The notes below the pieces were generated by a model. It searched no databases, was not told where the DNA came from, and saw only the letters and a program-made list of their open reading frames with translations. A stretch of DNA of 24,907 nucleotides from DATFLS01 sp964413425 (lineage in GTDB: Bacteria > Fidelibacterota > JAANXI01): contig CAYPST010000060.1 of assembly GCA_964413425.1 (NCBI GenBank), positions 1-24,907 on the forward strand, in the 5' to 3' direction. Below are positions 1-8,386 of this stretch, piece by piece. A program made the position numbers and the translations under genes. Within the stretch, counting starts at the first letter, position 1. Every line of letters begins with the position of its first letter.

Positions 1-182
1 AATTTTCACTTTATCTGGTCGGCGGTCGAGTTTATTTCCTTGTGGGCATTGGCACAGAATCTTCTACGGTGAGTTTCCACAAGAGGATCTGAGGAAGTGA
101 CGTCGACGCATAGCTCTCACCTGCGGATTCCGTAAAGTATTTTTTGATGCTCCTGCAGCCACTCTTCGAGTGCTTCATTCTG
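1..182. other. Short flank downstream of sulfatase 1
   Basis: No independent gene is supported in this stretch. On the minus strand, the bases just after the sulfatase 1 stop continue open in the same frame from 182 to 120 and then meet TGA at 117-119. I see no convincing terminator hairpin. The window edge cuts off whatever follows. Confidence 0.4.
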
Positions 183-1616
183 CTACTCGCCCAGCCGTTC
201 CGCCAGCTGATCTTTCACCGGCTTGACGGATTGCTTATGCTCTTCCACCATCTCGCGAATCTCGGCGATGACATCGGGACGGTCCTGCGCAATGTTGTAT
301 TTTTCGCTGGGATCGTGTTCCAGATGGAACAACAGCGGCGGATCGTGTTCGGTGCGGTCTCCGCCCATACCATACGCGCCCTGGGTGATAAAATGAGCTT
401 TGTACGGTCCCTTCCGGGCAGCGAATACCTGGGCTCCCCGGTAATAGATCAGGGATTCCCTGGGACTTGGTCTCCCTTCGAACAGGACCGGGGACAAATC
501 ATAGCCGTCCATCACCCGATCATCCGGCACTTCCGCCCCGGCCAGGGCACAGAGAGTAGGAAACAGATCCAGGGTTGAGCCCATATCCATCACCACCCCC
601 GGCTCGATTCTGCCGGGCCAGTAAAAAATGGTCGGCTCCCGCATGCCGCCTTCCCAGGTGGTCCCCTTTCCCATCCGCAGCAGCCCGGCGGATCCACCCG
701 CCTCCAGCATGGACAGCCAGGGGCCGTTATCCGACGTGAAGACCACCAGGGTATTGTGGTCCAGCCCTTCCTCCTTCAGCGTCCGGAGGATCTCGCCGAC
801 ACTCCAGTCCACTTCGGCCATCACATCCCCGAACAAGCCCCGGCGGCTGGTGTCATCGAACTTTTCCGAGGCAAACAGCGGCGTATGCACCATGCTGTGT
901 GGCACATATACGAAAAAAGGCTGATCTTTATGCTGGCGAATAAAGTTCACCGCCTCTTCCGTGTATCGTCTGGTAATGGTATTTTGATCAGCAGGGCGTT
1001 CGATTATCTCCTTGTTGCGGATGAGCGGCACATTCCAGTATTCAACTTCCGGTTCATAGCGGAGTTTCTCGAAGGAGTTTTCTCCTCCCACATAATCCAT
1101 ATCATTGGAATAGGGAATACCGTAATAATAATCGAAGCCGTGTTCGGTGGGCAGGTACTGGGGTAAGTGCCCCAGGTGCCATTTGCCGAGACAGCCGGTG
1201 GCGTACCCCGCATCCTGCAACACTTCAGCCAGGGTCACCTCGGTGTCCGGCAGTCCGCCTGCGGAATCCGGAAACAGTACCCGGCGTTCGTCGCTGCACA
1301 TCCCGCTCCGGATGGGGTAACGCCCGGTCATAAGCGCCGCCCGGCTGGGAGTGCAGACACTGGCGGCAACGTAAAAGCTGGTCCACTTCTGTCCTTCGGC
1401 GGCCATTCTGTCCAGATTCGGCGTATGAATGGTCGGATGACCGAAGATCCCCAGATCACCATAGCCCAGGTCATCGCAAAACACAATCACAAAATTCGGC
1501 TGTTCTCTGCCCCGGTTTGCCTGGGAACCACACCCAAACGGTGCAATCCCAAGCGCCGCCAACCCTAACCCGAAGATTTTCAAGAACTCGCGTCGATGGT
1601 ACATGTTCTCAGTCAT
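183..1616 (-). CDS. Tat-exported sulfatase lipoprotein (S1 family), sulfatase 1
   Basis: Formylglycine-dependent sulfatase that hydrolyses sulfate esters, probably on a sulfated glycan, on the outer side of the inner membrane. Seen: twin-arginine motif HRREFLK (R8-R9), hydrophobic stretch, then a lipobox-like Cys29; metal-binding D48-D49; activation motif C88-T-P-S-R92, the Cys type converted to formylglycine; GKWHLG (K145, H147); H244; S-D296-N297-G; K317 in GKGTTWEGG. At 477 aa it is normal length for the alkaline-phosphatase-fold family. The ATG at 1616 has GAGGA a few bases upstream. It is separated from sulfatase 2 by a 294-bp gap, so it may have its own promoter. It is closest in motifs to sulfatase 3 (shared SFYVAA-VCTPSRAALMTG and GIPYSNDM), so the two are probably paralogues. 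Substrate cannot be read from sequence. It ends at TAG and the frame then stays open 21 more codons (see findings). Confidence 0.95.
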   Translation of the reverse strand: MTENMYHRREFLKIFGLGLAALGIAPFGCGSQANRGREQPNFVIVFCDDLGYGDLGIFGHPTIHTPNLDRMAAEGQKWTSFYVAASVCTPSRAALMTGRYPIRSGMCSDERRVLFPDSAGGLPDTEVTLAEVLQDAGYATGCLGKWHLGHLPQYLPTEHGFDYYYGIPYSNDMDYVGGENSFEKLRYEPEVEYWNVPLIRNKEIIERPADQNTITRRYTEEAVNFIRQHKDQPFFVYVPHSMVHTPLFASEKFDDTSRRGLFGDVMAEVDWSVGEILRTLKEEGLDHNTLVVFTSDNGPWLSMLEAGGSAGLLRMGKGTTWEGGMREPTIFYWPGRIEPGVVMDMGSTLDLFPTLCALAGAEVPDDRVMDGYDLSPVLFEGRPSPRESLIYYRGAQVFAARKGPYKAHFITQGAYGMGGDRTEHDPPLLFHLEHDPSEKYNIAQDRPDVIAEIREMVEEHKQSVKPVKDQLAERLGE

Positions 1617-1716
1617 ATTATTCCTCGCTTGTTAAATTTGTTCAGAAAAATGCTCCAAAGGAGAGCCTTTAGCTCAAAGGTCGCAAAAGATCGCAAAGGA
1701 AAAACTATAACCCAAA

Positions 1717-1750
1717 TTGAGCGATACTTCGCTGCACTCGTATCGCTCAA
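1717..1750 (-). terminator. 11-bp stem hairpin, possible terminator between sulfatases 2 and 1
   Basis: TTGAGCGATAC (1717-1727) and GTATCGCTCAA (1740-1750) are a perfect 11-bp inverted repeat with a 12-base loop. Read on the minus strand, the stem is followed by TTTGGGTTATAGTTTTT, a moderately U-rich tail. It lies about 160 bases past the stop of sulfatase 2. It could end the upstream transcript or be a mobile palindromic repeat; the imperfect U tract keeps confidence low. Confidence 0.4.
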
Positions 1751-1786
1751 CTTAGGTATAATACTCTCCTGTCTTCCGATGAATAT

Positions 1787-1811
1787 TTCGATATGTATGC
1801 AAAATATCGAA
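1787..1811. promoter_or_regulatory. 8-bp dyad TTCGATAT / ATATCGAA
   Basis: TTCGATAT at 1787-1794 and ATATCGAA at 1804-1811 form a perfect inverted repeat with a 9-base spacer. It sits in the 294-bp gap upstream of sulfatase 1, where an operator would be expected. No regulator is encoded nearby, so the role is a guess. The remainder of the gap is AT-rich, with small repeats of TCGCAAA near 1681-1697. Confidence 0.3.
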
Positions 1812-1910
1812 TGAATTGAAGGCCGGTTCATTATTGCTTGCTTACTTCCTGTTTTTCCCTGCTCGCATTTCTTGAAAATGTTTTTAAAGAACACCTTTAT
1901 ATAGATTCTG

Positions 1911-3305
1911 TTATTCATTCATACTATCGTTCATTATTTGAATGGTTGCGCCTGTGAACACGTCCTCCTGCCAGCCACCCAGGGCCTGCAGCATCGATTG
2001 GGCTCGATCCGGATACTTTGCCGCCAGGTTCGTTGTTTCCCCCGGGTCCTCAGCGAGATTATACAGTGCTATACCTAATCGTTTACGAGCTCCGACTCTG
2101 TCTTCCACATCCCGCAGCAGTTTCCAGTCCCCGTAACGCACGGCCTGCTGGCCCTCGTATTCCCAGAAGAGCCAGCGATCTTCTGGTGGTTCATTGCGCA
2201 AAACCACAGGCAGTAAGCTTTCGCCGTCCGGACTGTGACCCGCCGGCACCTCAGCACCTGTGAGTGCGGCGATAGTGGGCATCACATCCAGGCAAATAGT
2301 GAGGGCATCCGTGGTGCTCCCGGCGGGAATCCGGCCCGGCCACCAGGCAATTGCAGGCACCCGATGGCCGCCCTCCCACAGGCTGCCCTTCCATCCGCGC
2401 AAATCGCCGTTTGAGCCATAGGAAAGCGCCCCGTTATCGGAACAGAAAAACAGAAAGGTGTCTTCCGAGAGATTGAGTCGATCCAGCGTCTCCAGAATCT
2501 GACCCACCCCTTGATCCATGGCCTGCACCATTTCCCGGTAAGCGCGCTTCACCTGGTCCGGTTCCCGCTCCTCCCGGATTTGCCTGCCCTCCTGCCTGAA
2601 CGGTTCGTCATCCGGCCCCTGGTAGGGAAAATGCGGTGCTTCATGTGCCACATACAGGCAAAACGGATTCTTCTGATTGTCTCCGATGAACTGCACAGCG
2701 TGTTCGTTAATCAAATAGGTGACATACCCTTCCTCGTGAATTTTTTCATTTTCATCCCACCAGTCATGTACTCCAATCCCGTCGATATGGGAGAAATAAT
2801 CCACATTTCCGCTTACGTAACCACGGAATTCATCGAACCCCTGGTGGACCGGATTGTATTTTTCCTGATATCCCAGATGCCATTTGCCATACACCCCGGT
2901 GGCATACCCGGCCTGTCTGGCGATCTCTGCAAAGGTGACTTCCTCTGACTTCAACCCCTGATGGCGATTGCGCTGCCGGCTGGCATAAATAACCGAGGGA
3001 AGCCCGGCCCGCTGTTGATAACGTCCGGTCAGCAGCCCTACCCGGGTGGGAGAACAGACCGGCGCACCGGCATGATAGTCGGTGAATTTCATGCCTTCGG
3101 ACGCCAATCGATCTAAATTGGGGGTGTCGATCCAGCCGTCATAGCAGCTGATATCGCCGTAGCCCAGATCATCAGCCATGATAATAATAATATTCGGTTT
3201 TTGAGTTTCTTCTTGTGCGGTACAACTCAGCAATGGAACAGAAAGCGCTGCCAGTCCCTTTCCCATGAGTGCGAGAAACGTCCGGCGACTGATATTATTT
3301 ATCAC
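1911..3305 (-). CDS. Tat-exported sulfatase lipoprotein (S1 family), sulfatase 2
   Basis: Second S1-type sulfatase, 464 aa, removing sulfate groups outside the inner membrane. Seen: SRRTFLAL twin-arginine signal (R7-R8) ending in a good lipobox LLSC with Cys28; D45-D46 metal site; C84-S-P-T-R88 activation motif; GKWHLG (K141, H143); H225 in HEAPHFPY; C-S-D290-N291-G; K306 in GWKGSLWEGG; and the usual C-terminal LYNLAEDPGETTNLA. The start is GTG at 3305, preceded by AAAGG about 9 bases upstream; no ATG fits before the signal peptide. It lies 56 bp downstream of sulfatase 3 in the same direction, so it is probably cotranscribed with sulfatases 4 and 3. The segment VSGNVDYFSHIDGIG sets it apart from the other four, implying different substrate preference. 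Its substrate is not assignable here. Confidence 0.95.
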   Translation of the reverse strand: MINNISRRTFLALMGKGLAALSVPLLSCTAQEETQKPNIIIIMADDLGYGDISCYDGWIDTPNLDRLASEGMKFTDYHAGAPVCSPTRVGLLTGRYQQRAGLPSVIYASRQRNRHQGLKSEEVTFAEIARQAGYATGVYGKWHLGYQEKYNPVHQGFDEFRGYVSGNVDYFSHIDGIGVHDWWDENEKIHEEGYVTYLINEHAVQFIGDNQKNPFCLYVAHEAPHFPYQGPDDEPFRQEGRQIREEREPDQVKRAYREMVQAMDQGVGQILETLDRLNLSEDTFLFFCSDNGALSYGSNGDLRGWKGSLWEGGHRVPAIAWWPGRIPAGSTTDALTICLDVMPTIAALTGAEVPAGHSPDGESLLPVVLRNEPPEDRWLFWEYEGQQAVRYGDWKLLRDVEDRVGARKRLGIALYNLAEDPGETTNLAAKYPDRAQSMLQALGGWQEDVFTGATIQIMNDSMNE

Positions 3306-3361
3306 GGTTTAGACCTTTCTGAGTTTCGGCTATAAGCATCGGGTTGAGATATCTTCGGAAA

Positions 3362-4807
3362 TCAAGAGTCCAGATGTCCAATGGGGCGGACATTAGAGCC
3401 TTTTCTGTCAGTGGCTGCGTCCCCCATATCACTGCGCGCTTTTTCTGCCAGCGCCTGGAGTCTCTTCACCACCTCGGGATATTTATGCGCCACATTGGTG
3501 GTCTCACCGATATCATTTTCCAGGTCGTACAACAGCGGCTCATAGACTCCGTGCCGGAAATTGGGCTCCCATTCCGGGCGATAGACGTGGAGCTTCCATT
3601 GGCCGCTTCGTACGGCCTGGAGGCGATCATCCCGGTAATAATAAAAGGCTTCATGCGGACTTGTAGCCCCCGGCTGACCCGTCATCAGCGGCCAGATATC
3701 CTTACCATCGATGATGCGATCCGTGGGAAGCCAGCCGCCGACCAATTTGGTGAATGTCGGCAGCAAATCCATGGTGGTTGTTAGTTCGTCACAGGCGCGA
3801 CCAGCAGGGATATTCCCGGGCCAGCGCATGATACACGGTTCCCGCATCCCCCCCTCCCAGGTGGTATTTTTGGAACCCCGGAGAGGCCCTGCAGATCCGG
3901 CCCGGTGCCCCAGCCGTTCCCTCGGCCGGATCACCGGGCCGTTGTCCGAAGTGAAGATAACCAGTGTATTCTCATCAATCCCCTGTTTTTTCAGTGTATC
4001 CAGGATCTCTCCCACGGACCAGTCTATTTCCATGATAACATCACCGTATAACCCGTGATCCGATTTTCCCTTAAACTTCTCGGAGGCATCGATAGGCAGG
4101 TGGGGCATGCTGTGAGCAAGGTACAGAAAAAACGGCCGATCCGCGTGCTCCTCAATATACTTCACAGCCTCCCTCGTATACCTGCCGGTTAATGAAGCCT
4201 GCGCAGGCGCCTGTTCAATCACGGTCTCGTTCCGCATAATGGGCAGAGGGGGCGATCGGTCATAATCCATATCCTGTCGATTGTATGGCACATTTCCCAT
4301 ATCATTGGAATAGGGAATGCCGTAATAGTAATCGAAGCCCTGCCTGGTCGGGAGAAATGGCTCGTGGTGCCCCAGATGCCACTTCCCGATACAGGCGGTG
4401 GTATAGTTCTTCTGTTTCAGTATCTCCGGTATGGTGATTTCCTCCGGGTTTAATCCGGCCTGTGAAAATGGAAACAGAACACGGTACGCCAGGCTTACCC
4501 GCTTGGGATAACTTCCGGTCATCAGGGCGGCTCTGGAAGGCGTACAAACCGGAGCTGCCACATAGAAACTGGTGAAATTCATCCCTTCTTCAGCCATCCT
4601 GTTTATATTCGGCGTTTGGAAGTCCTCCGCTCCGTTGGGTTCGATATCGCCGTACCCCTGATCGTCTGTAAAAATAATCACAATATTCGGCAGCGATTCC
4701 CGGTTAGCATCCGGCTGTCCCGCAAGAAGTGGGGGAAACAGCAGGGCAAGGGAGCCGGCACTGAACCTTTTGAGGAAGTCTCTTCGTGTGAAACGACGCT
4801 CCGTCAT
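3362..4807 (-). CDS. Tat-exported soluble periplasmic sulfatase (S1 family), sulfatase 3
   Basis: Third S1-type sulfatase, 481 aa from the chosen start. An in-frame ATG at 4825 lies six codons upstream, but AAGGAG falls inside those codons and is correctly spaced only for the ATG at 4807, which also puts the RR motif near the N-terminus (FTRRDFLKRF, R8-R9). The signal ends LLAGQ with no lipobox Cys, so the mature enzyme is probably soluble in the periplasm. Seen: D48-D49, C88-T-P-S-R92, GKWHLG (K142, H144), HSMPH, TSDNG, and GSKNTTWEGG. It is the close paralogue of sulfatase 1 (same activation-loop block, GIPYSNDM, TTWEGGMREP). It starts 29 bp after the stop of sulfatase 4 and ends 56 bp before sulfatase 2, so the three look like one operon. 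Confidence 0.95.
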   Translation of the reverse strand: MTERRFTRRDFLKRFSAGSLALLFPPLLAGQPDANRESLPNIVIIFTDDQGYGDIEPNGAEDFQTPNINRMAEEGMNFTSFYVAAPVCTPSRAALMTGSYPKRVSLAYRVLFPFSQAGLNPEEITIPEILKQKNYTTACIGKWHLGHHEPFLPTRQGFDYYYGIPYSNDMGNVPYNRQDMDYDRSPPLPIMRNETVIEQAPAQASLTGRYTREAVKYIEEHADRPFFLYLAHSMPHLPIDASEKFKGKSDHGLYGDVIMEIDWSVGEILDTLKKQGIDENTLVIFTSDNGPVIRPRERLGHRAGSAGPLRGSKNTTWEGGMREPCIMRWPGNIPAGRACDELTTTMDLLPTFTKLVGGWLPTDRIIDGKDIWPLMTGQPGATSPHEAFYYYRDDRLQAVRSGQWKLHVYRPEWEPNFRHGVYEPLLYDLENDIGETTNVAHKYPEVVKRLQALAEKARSDMGDAATDRKGSNVRPIGHLDS

Positions 4808-4836
4808 ACTTTGCTCCTTATTCATTATTCATAGCA

Positions 4837-6249
4837 TTAGCTTGTGCCGCCGGCGTAATCCGGATTAGGCCAGGGCATTTTTGCATCAACACTTTCCCGC
4901 CAGTCCAGCATTTTCTTATGCAGCCGGTTAGCCAGTTCCGGATTATCGGTGGCCAGATTATTGGCCTCACCTGCATCTTCACTCAGATTATACAGTTCCA
5001 GATATCCATCCTCATGAAACTCGATGAGCTTGAAGTCACCTTCCCGAAGGGCGGAGCAGGGCGGGCTGCCCGCATTGGAATAATGAGGATAATGCCAGTA
5101 CAGTGTGTTTCTCTCCAGAGATTGTCCTCCCCGGAGCAATGATACCAGGCTCCAGCCGTCTACCTCGAAGGGGAATTCGGCATTTCCGGCAGCCATTTCC
5201 CACATGGTGGGGAAAAAGTCCACACTGTTTACAGGCTCATCACAGACACTGCCCGGTGTTGTGACTCCCGGCCAGTGTACGATAAGCGGTTCCCTGATTC
5301 CACCTTCGTAGAGGTACCCCTTTCCGGAACGAAACGGCTCGTTACTGGCCCGGCTGGGAACACCCCCGTTGTCAGAAAAGAAGACCAGAATCGTGTTCTC
5401 CGCAATTTGCAGATCCGTCAGTCTTCTCCGCAAACGCCGCACACAGCTATCCACCCCTTCCACCATGGCAGCGTACGTGGGATGCCCCTCGCCGTCTTCC
5501 CCCAGTTTTCCCTCGTATTTCTCCACTAGCTCCGGCTTTGCTTCAATGGGAGAGTGCACCGCATACAGAGACAGGTACAGGAAAAAGGGATTCTCCCGGT
5601 TGGATTCGATGAAATCCTCCCCTTTTTCAGTCAGCAGATCAGTGAGGTAGGTTCCGGGCTCAGCATCCGGAATCACCGGGGTTTGGTAAGGAGAGAACAT
5701 GGTCACATGATGGCCAATCTCGCCCCCGGCAAAGGTATAATCAAATCCGTGGTTCTTTGGGAGATATTCGCCCCCGCCCAGATGCCATTTTCCGATACCT
5801 GCGGTGGCATATCCTTCTCTCTTCAACGCTTCTGCAATAGTGCTTTTTTCAAGAGGGAGGCCTGGTGGCAGGTCCGGCTGAATCATGGGCTTCTTCTTCA
5901 TTCGTTCGGCGTGTTTATTCCCCGGAAGGTACTGCGTAATGCCCACTCGGGCCGGCCAGTTGCCGGTGAGCACACTTGCACGGGTTGGGGAACAGTTGGG
6001 GGCAGCCGCATAGGCATTGGTAAATTTCATCCCGTCTCTTGCCAGCTGATCAATATGGGGAGTTTCATGGAAATCGTTCCCGTAACATCCCAGATCCCCA
6101 TAGCCCATGTCATCCACGAGGATGAACACAATGTTCGGTTTTTCCGGAGCGGGGTGCCTGTTCCCCCCGCAGCGACTCAGTAACACCGCACCGCTGAAAA
6201 GTCCGGCTGTCTTTAAAAAATCCCGCCTGGAATATATCTGCATATTCAT
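4837..6249 (-). CDS. Tat-exported sulfatase (S1 family), probable lipoprotein, sulfatase 4
   Basis: Fourth S1-type sulfatase, 470 aa. Seen: YSRRDFLKT twin-arginine motif (R8-R9); hydrophobic core then LLSRC27, where the Arg just before Cys is atypical for a lipobox, so anchoring is only probable; D46-D47; C86-S-P-T-R90 activation motif; GKWHLG (K154, H156); VHSP; FSDNG; RSGKGYLYEGG; and the C-terminal LYNLSEDAGEANNLA. GGAG lies about 10 bases before the ATG at 6249, with a second in-frame ATG two codons on. It is probably the first gene of a 4-3-2 transcription unit, because a 221-bp gap separates it from sulfatase 5. Compared with its neighbours it has an extra segment after the activation loop (KHAERMKKKPMIQ) that may shape the substrate pocket. 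Substrate unknown. Confidence 0.94.
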   Translation of the reverse strand: MNMQIYSRRDFLKTAGLFSGAVLLSRCGGNRHPAPEKPNIVFILVDDMGYGDLGCYGNDFHETPHIDQLARDGMKFTNAYAAAPNCSPTRASVLTGNWPARVGITQYLPGNKHAERMKKKPMIQPDLPPGLPLEKSTIAEALKREGYATAGIGKWHLGGGEYLPKNHGFDYTFAGGEIGHHVTMFSPYQTPVIPDAEPGTYLTDLLTEKGEDFIESNRENPFFLYLSLYAVHSPIEAKPELVEKYEGKLGEDGEGHPTYAAMVEGVDSCVRRLRRRLTDLQIAENTILVFFSDNGGVPSRASNEPFRSGKGYLYEGGIREPLIVHWPGVTTPGSVCDEPVNSVDFFPTMWEMAAGNAEFPFEVDGWSLVSLLRGGQSLERNTLYWHYPHYSNAGSPPCSALREGDFKLIEFHEDGYLELYNLSEDAGEANNLATDNPELANRLHKKMLDWRESVDAKMPWPNPDYAGGTS

Positions 6250-6271
6250 CCGTATTTTACTCCGATTTTAA

Positions 6272-6291
6272 GCCCGGACAGCAGCCCGGGC
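6272..6291 (-). terminator. GC-rich hairpin between sulfatases 5 and 4
   Basis: GCCCGG (6272-6277) pairs with CCGGGC (6286-6291) across an 8-base loop. On the minus strand it is followed by TTAAAAT, a poor U tract. It sits just upstream of sulfatase 4 in the 221-bp gap after sulfatase 5. It may be a weak terminator or attenuator. The remainder of that gap shows nothing firm. Confidence 0.3.
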
Positions 6292-6470
6292 GCTTTTAAC
6301 ATTTCGCTATACTCTCAGAATTTTATGACTTTTCCCAATTCCGGATATCACAAAGACTTCCGAATGCCTGACATTGGCGCCTTACAGGCGTCTGCACTGA
6401 CTTTGCACCACAGGGATACAATCAAATGGCCAATGAATCCATCACCCAATCATCCAATCATTCGTTCCAA

Positions 6471-7856
6471 TTACCATCTGGGTTCCTGCCAGGGGATAGT
6501 TCCCGCCCTGTGGATATGAGCCCTGAGCGCTTCAGACAGTTCATTAAATATCGCCCGTTCGGTTTCAGCCAGATTGTTTTCTTCCCTGGGGTCCTCCGCC
6601 AGATTATACAGTTCAAACGGTTCCATGGGACGGTTCTGTAACAGCTTCCAGTTACCCCTGCGTATTGCCCAGCTGGTTAATCCCATGTACCGGTTTCCGC
6701 CTTCTCGCCGCATCCAGACCAGGTACCGGTCATCAGGTTCCATATCGTTTCCAAGTAAATAACGGCGTATGGAGCGCCCTTCAATATAATGATCAACAGT
6801 AACACCGGCCGCTTCGCAGGCTGTGGGGTATAGGTCCATAGTGAGACCAACACGGTCGGTGTGAACACCCGGTTCTATATGATCCGGCCAGACAGCGCAC
6901 ATGGGCACCCGGATACCGCCTTCGTACATATCCTGTTTCTCTCCGCGCAGGGGGCCGTTGGTGGCACCAAAATAGGTGGCTCCGCCGTTATCCGACGTGA
7001 AGATAAGCAGGGTGTTTTCGTACTCACCGGTTTCTTTCAGTGCCTGCACCACTTCCCCGATACCGGCATCCATATGTTCTATCAGGGCTACTATTTTCGC
7101 GCGCTCTTCCGTAATGCCCGCTTCACGGCGCCGAACTTTTTGCAGCCAGTCCTCCGGCGGCTGAATAGGAGAATGGGGAGCATTATAGGCCAGATAAAGA
7201 AAGAAAGGTGCCGTGGATTCGGAGCGCTCCCGAATATATCGGATTGCGGCGTCTGTGAATAGATCCGTGGCATGCCCCTCAGGATCAATCACCTGGTCAT
7301 TCTCCCGCATATAATTAATTCCGTGACGCCGGTGGGTGTAGTAATCGTCCATCATATCCCCCAGAAAGCCGTACAGATAATCGAATCCCCGCTCGGTGGG
7401 AGTATTCGGCGACTCCAGCCCCAGATGCCATTTGCCCGCCATCCCGGTATGATATCCGGCCCGTTTCAGCATCGCCGGCAGCAGGATGCTGTCCGGGTTC
7501 ATGTATCCCCAGCTATTCTGAGCATGGGTTCTGATCACGCCGGGGACGCCCACCACATCAGGATATCGACCGGTAAGCAGCGCCGCCCGGGTAGGAGAAC
7601 AGACCGGACAGTTTGCGTAGAACTGATTGAAACGCATGCCCGCCTTCATCAGCGCATCGATATTCGGTGTCTGTAAATCCGCAGCTCCATAACTGGACAG
7701 ATCCCCGTATCCCAGGTCGTCAGCGAGGATAATAATGATATTGGGCGGACCGCTGTTTCGCTGGGCGAATCCGAATTTCGAGACGCTGCTCACTGCGAGC
7801 AGACCTATTCCCAATTGTTTGCAAAAATCCCGGCGGGATACAGTGTTTCCGGCCAT
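6471..7856 (-). CDS. Tat-exported soluble periplasmic sulfatase (S1 family), sulfatase 5
   Basis: Fifth S1-type sulfatase, 461 aa, and the first in transcription order. It has the best ribosome binding site of the set, AGGAGGT just before the ATG at 7856, suggesting strong expression. Seen: VSRRDFCKQ twin-arginine motif (R8-R9); signal ending GFA-Q near residue 31 without a lipobox, so soluble periplasmic; D46-D47; C86-S-P-T-R90; GKWHLG (K142, H144); NAPHSP; TSDNG; GEKQDMYEGG; and the usual FELYNLAEDPREENNLA end. The block DDYYTHRRHGINYM is unlike the other four and resembles the layout of GALNS-like arylsulfatases, but I do not assign a substrate. A 221-bp gap follows before sulfatase 4. Confidence 0.95.
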   Translation of the reverse strand: MAGNTVSRRDFCKQLGIGLLAVSSVSKFGFAQRNSGPPNIIIILADDLGYGDLSSYGAADLQTPNIDALMKAGMRFNQFYANCPVCSPTRAALLTGRYPDVVGVPGVIRTHAQNSWGYMNPDSILLPAMLKRAGYHTGMAGKWHLGLESPNTPTERGFDYLYGFLGDMMDDYYTHRRHGINYMRENDQVIDPEGHATDLFTDAAIRYIRERSESTAPFFLYLAYNAPHSPIQPPEDWLQKVRRREAGITEERAKIVALIEHMDAGIGEVVQALKETGEYENTLLIFTSDNGGATYFGATNGPLRGEKQDMYEGGIRVPMCAVWPDHIEPGVHTDRVGLTMDLYPTACEAAGVTVDHYIEGRSIRRYLLGNDMEPDDRYLVWMRREGGNRYMGLTSWAIRRGNWKLLQNRPMEPFELYNLAEDPREENNLAETERAIFNELSEALRAHIHRAGTIPWQEPRW

Positions 7857-7908
7857 TCTGACCTCCTTGTTTCGAGATAATTTACTAAGCCTTCGCCAAA
7901 ACCCACAA

Positions 7909-8353
7909 TTAGAAACGAAAACCTAACGCCAACCGATTTACATTTCCAAACGTATCACATACTCTGAGTAAGCGTAATCAAATCAAAACCCGACCGATCC
8001 CAGGTTCGAATCAACCCAAATCCTGCGTTCAAGCCTTTGACATCATGTGGGAACGCGTATCCTGCCCGGACGGAGAAGATGTCCATAAAAATATATTCAC
8101 CACCAATCCGGATATTCTCATAGTAATCCCGGGGCCGCTCCGTATCAATCGATAACAGGAACGAATGCATTTGTGGATCCACTGGTGTAATATCTAACAT
8201 ATCCATCGAAAGGCCGATCCGAAAGGTTAACGGTAATTCGAAGCTTTCCCGTGAATAGGTGAGCTCCCTCGAAAAATTACGCAGTCCCATGGCCAGGTTT
8301 AAGCTCTTAAATCCGGTCTTATACAAGTTTCCCAAATAGTACCCCCTCACCAC
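7909..8353 (-). pseudogene. PorV/PorQ-family outer-membrane protein, C-terminal relic with two frameshifts
   Basis: The longest open piece, 7955-8353 (132 codons, GTG start), reads like the C-terminal third of a PorV/PorQ (UPF0164-like) barrel: LGNLYKTGFKSLNLAMGLRNF, then LPLTFRIGLSMDMLD, then GGEYIFMDIFSVRAGY. It ends out of frame at TGA 7955-7957. Adding one base after GFDL restores DYAYSEY, and adding another just beyond restores GNVNRLALGFRF ending at TAA 7909-7911, which is the expected terminal beta-strand. So two single-base losses lie within about 30 bases. The roughly 200 N-terminal residues and the signal peptide are missing: only 33 bp separate this fragment from the next gene. Inference: a dead relic left by a deletion, not a functional gene. 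Confidence 0.8.
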
Positions 8354-8386
8354 CCTTGCAGATATTGAGACTCACAGAGTGTCGGA

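Noticed and set aside
511..2948. Long plus-strand frames opposite the sulfatases
   Set aside because: They are shadows of the conserved sulfatase coding strand and show no family features or start signals.
3362..4825. Longer start of sulfatase 3 at 4825
   Set aside because: The good Shine-Dalgarno AAGGAG lies inside the extra codons and fits the ATG at 4807.
6365..6378. 14-bp exact match TGCCTGACATTGGC at 6365-6378 and 18228-18241
   Set aside because: It stands alone, with no shared flanks or inverted partner; it may be a fragment of another repeat but is not enough to call.
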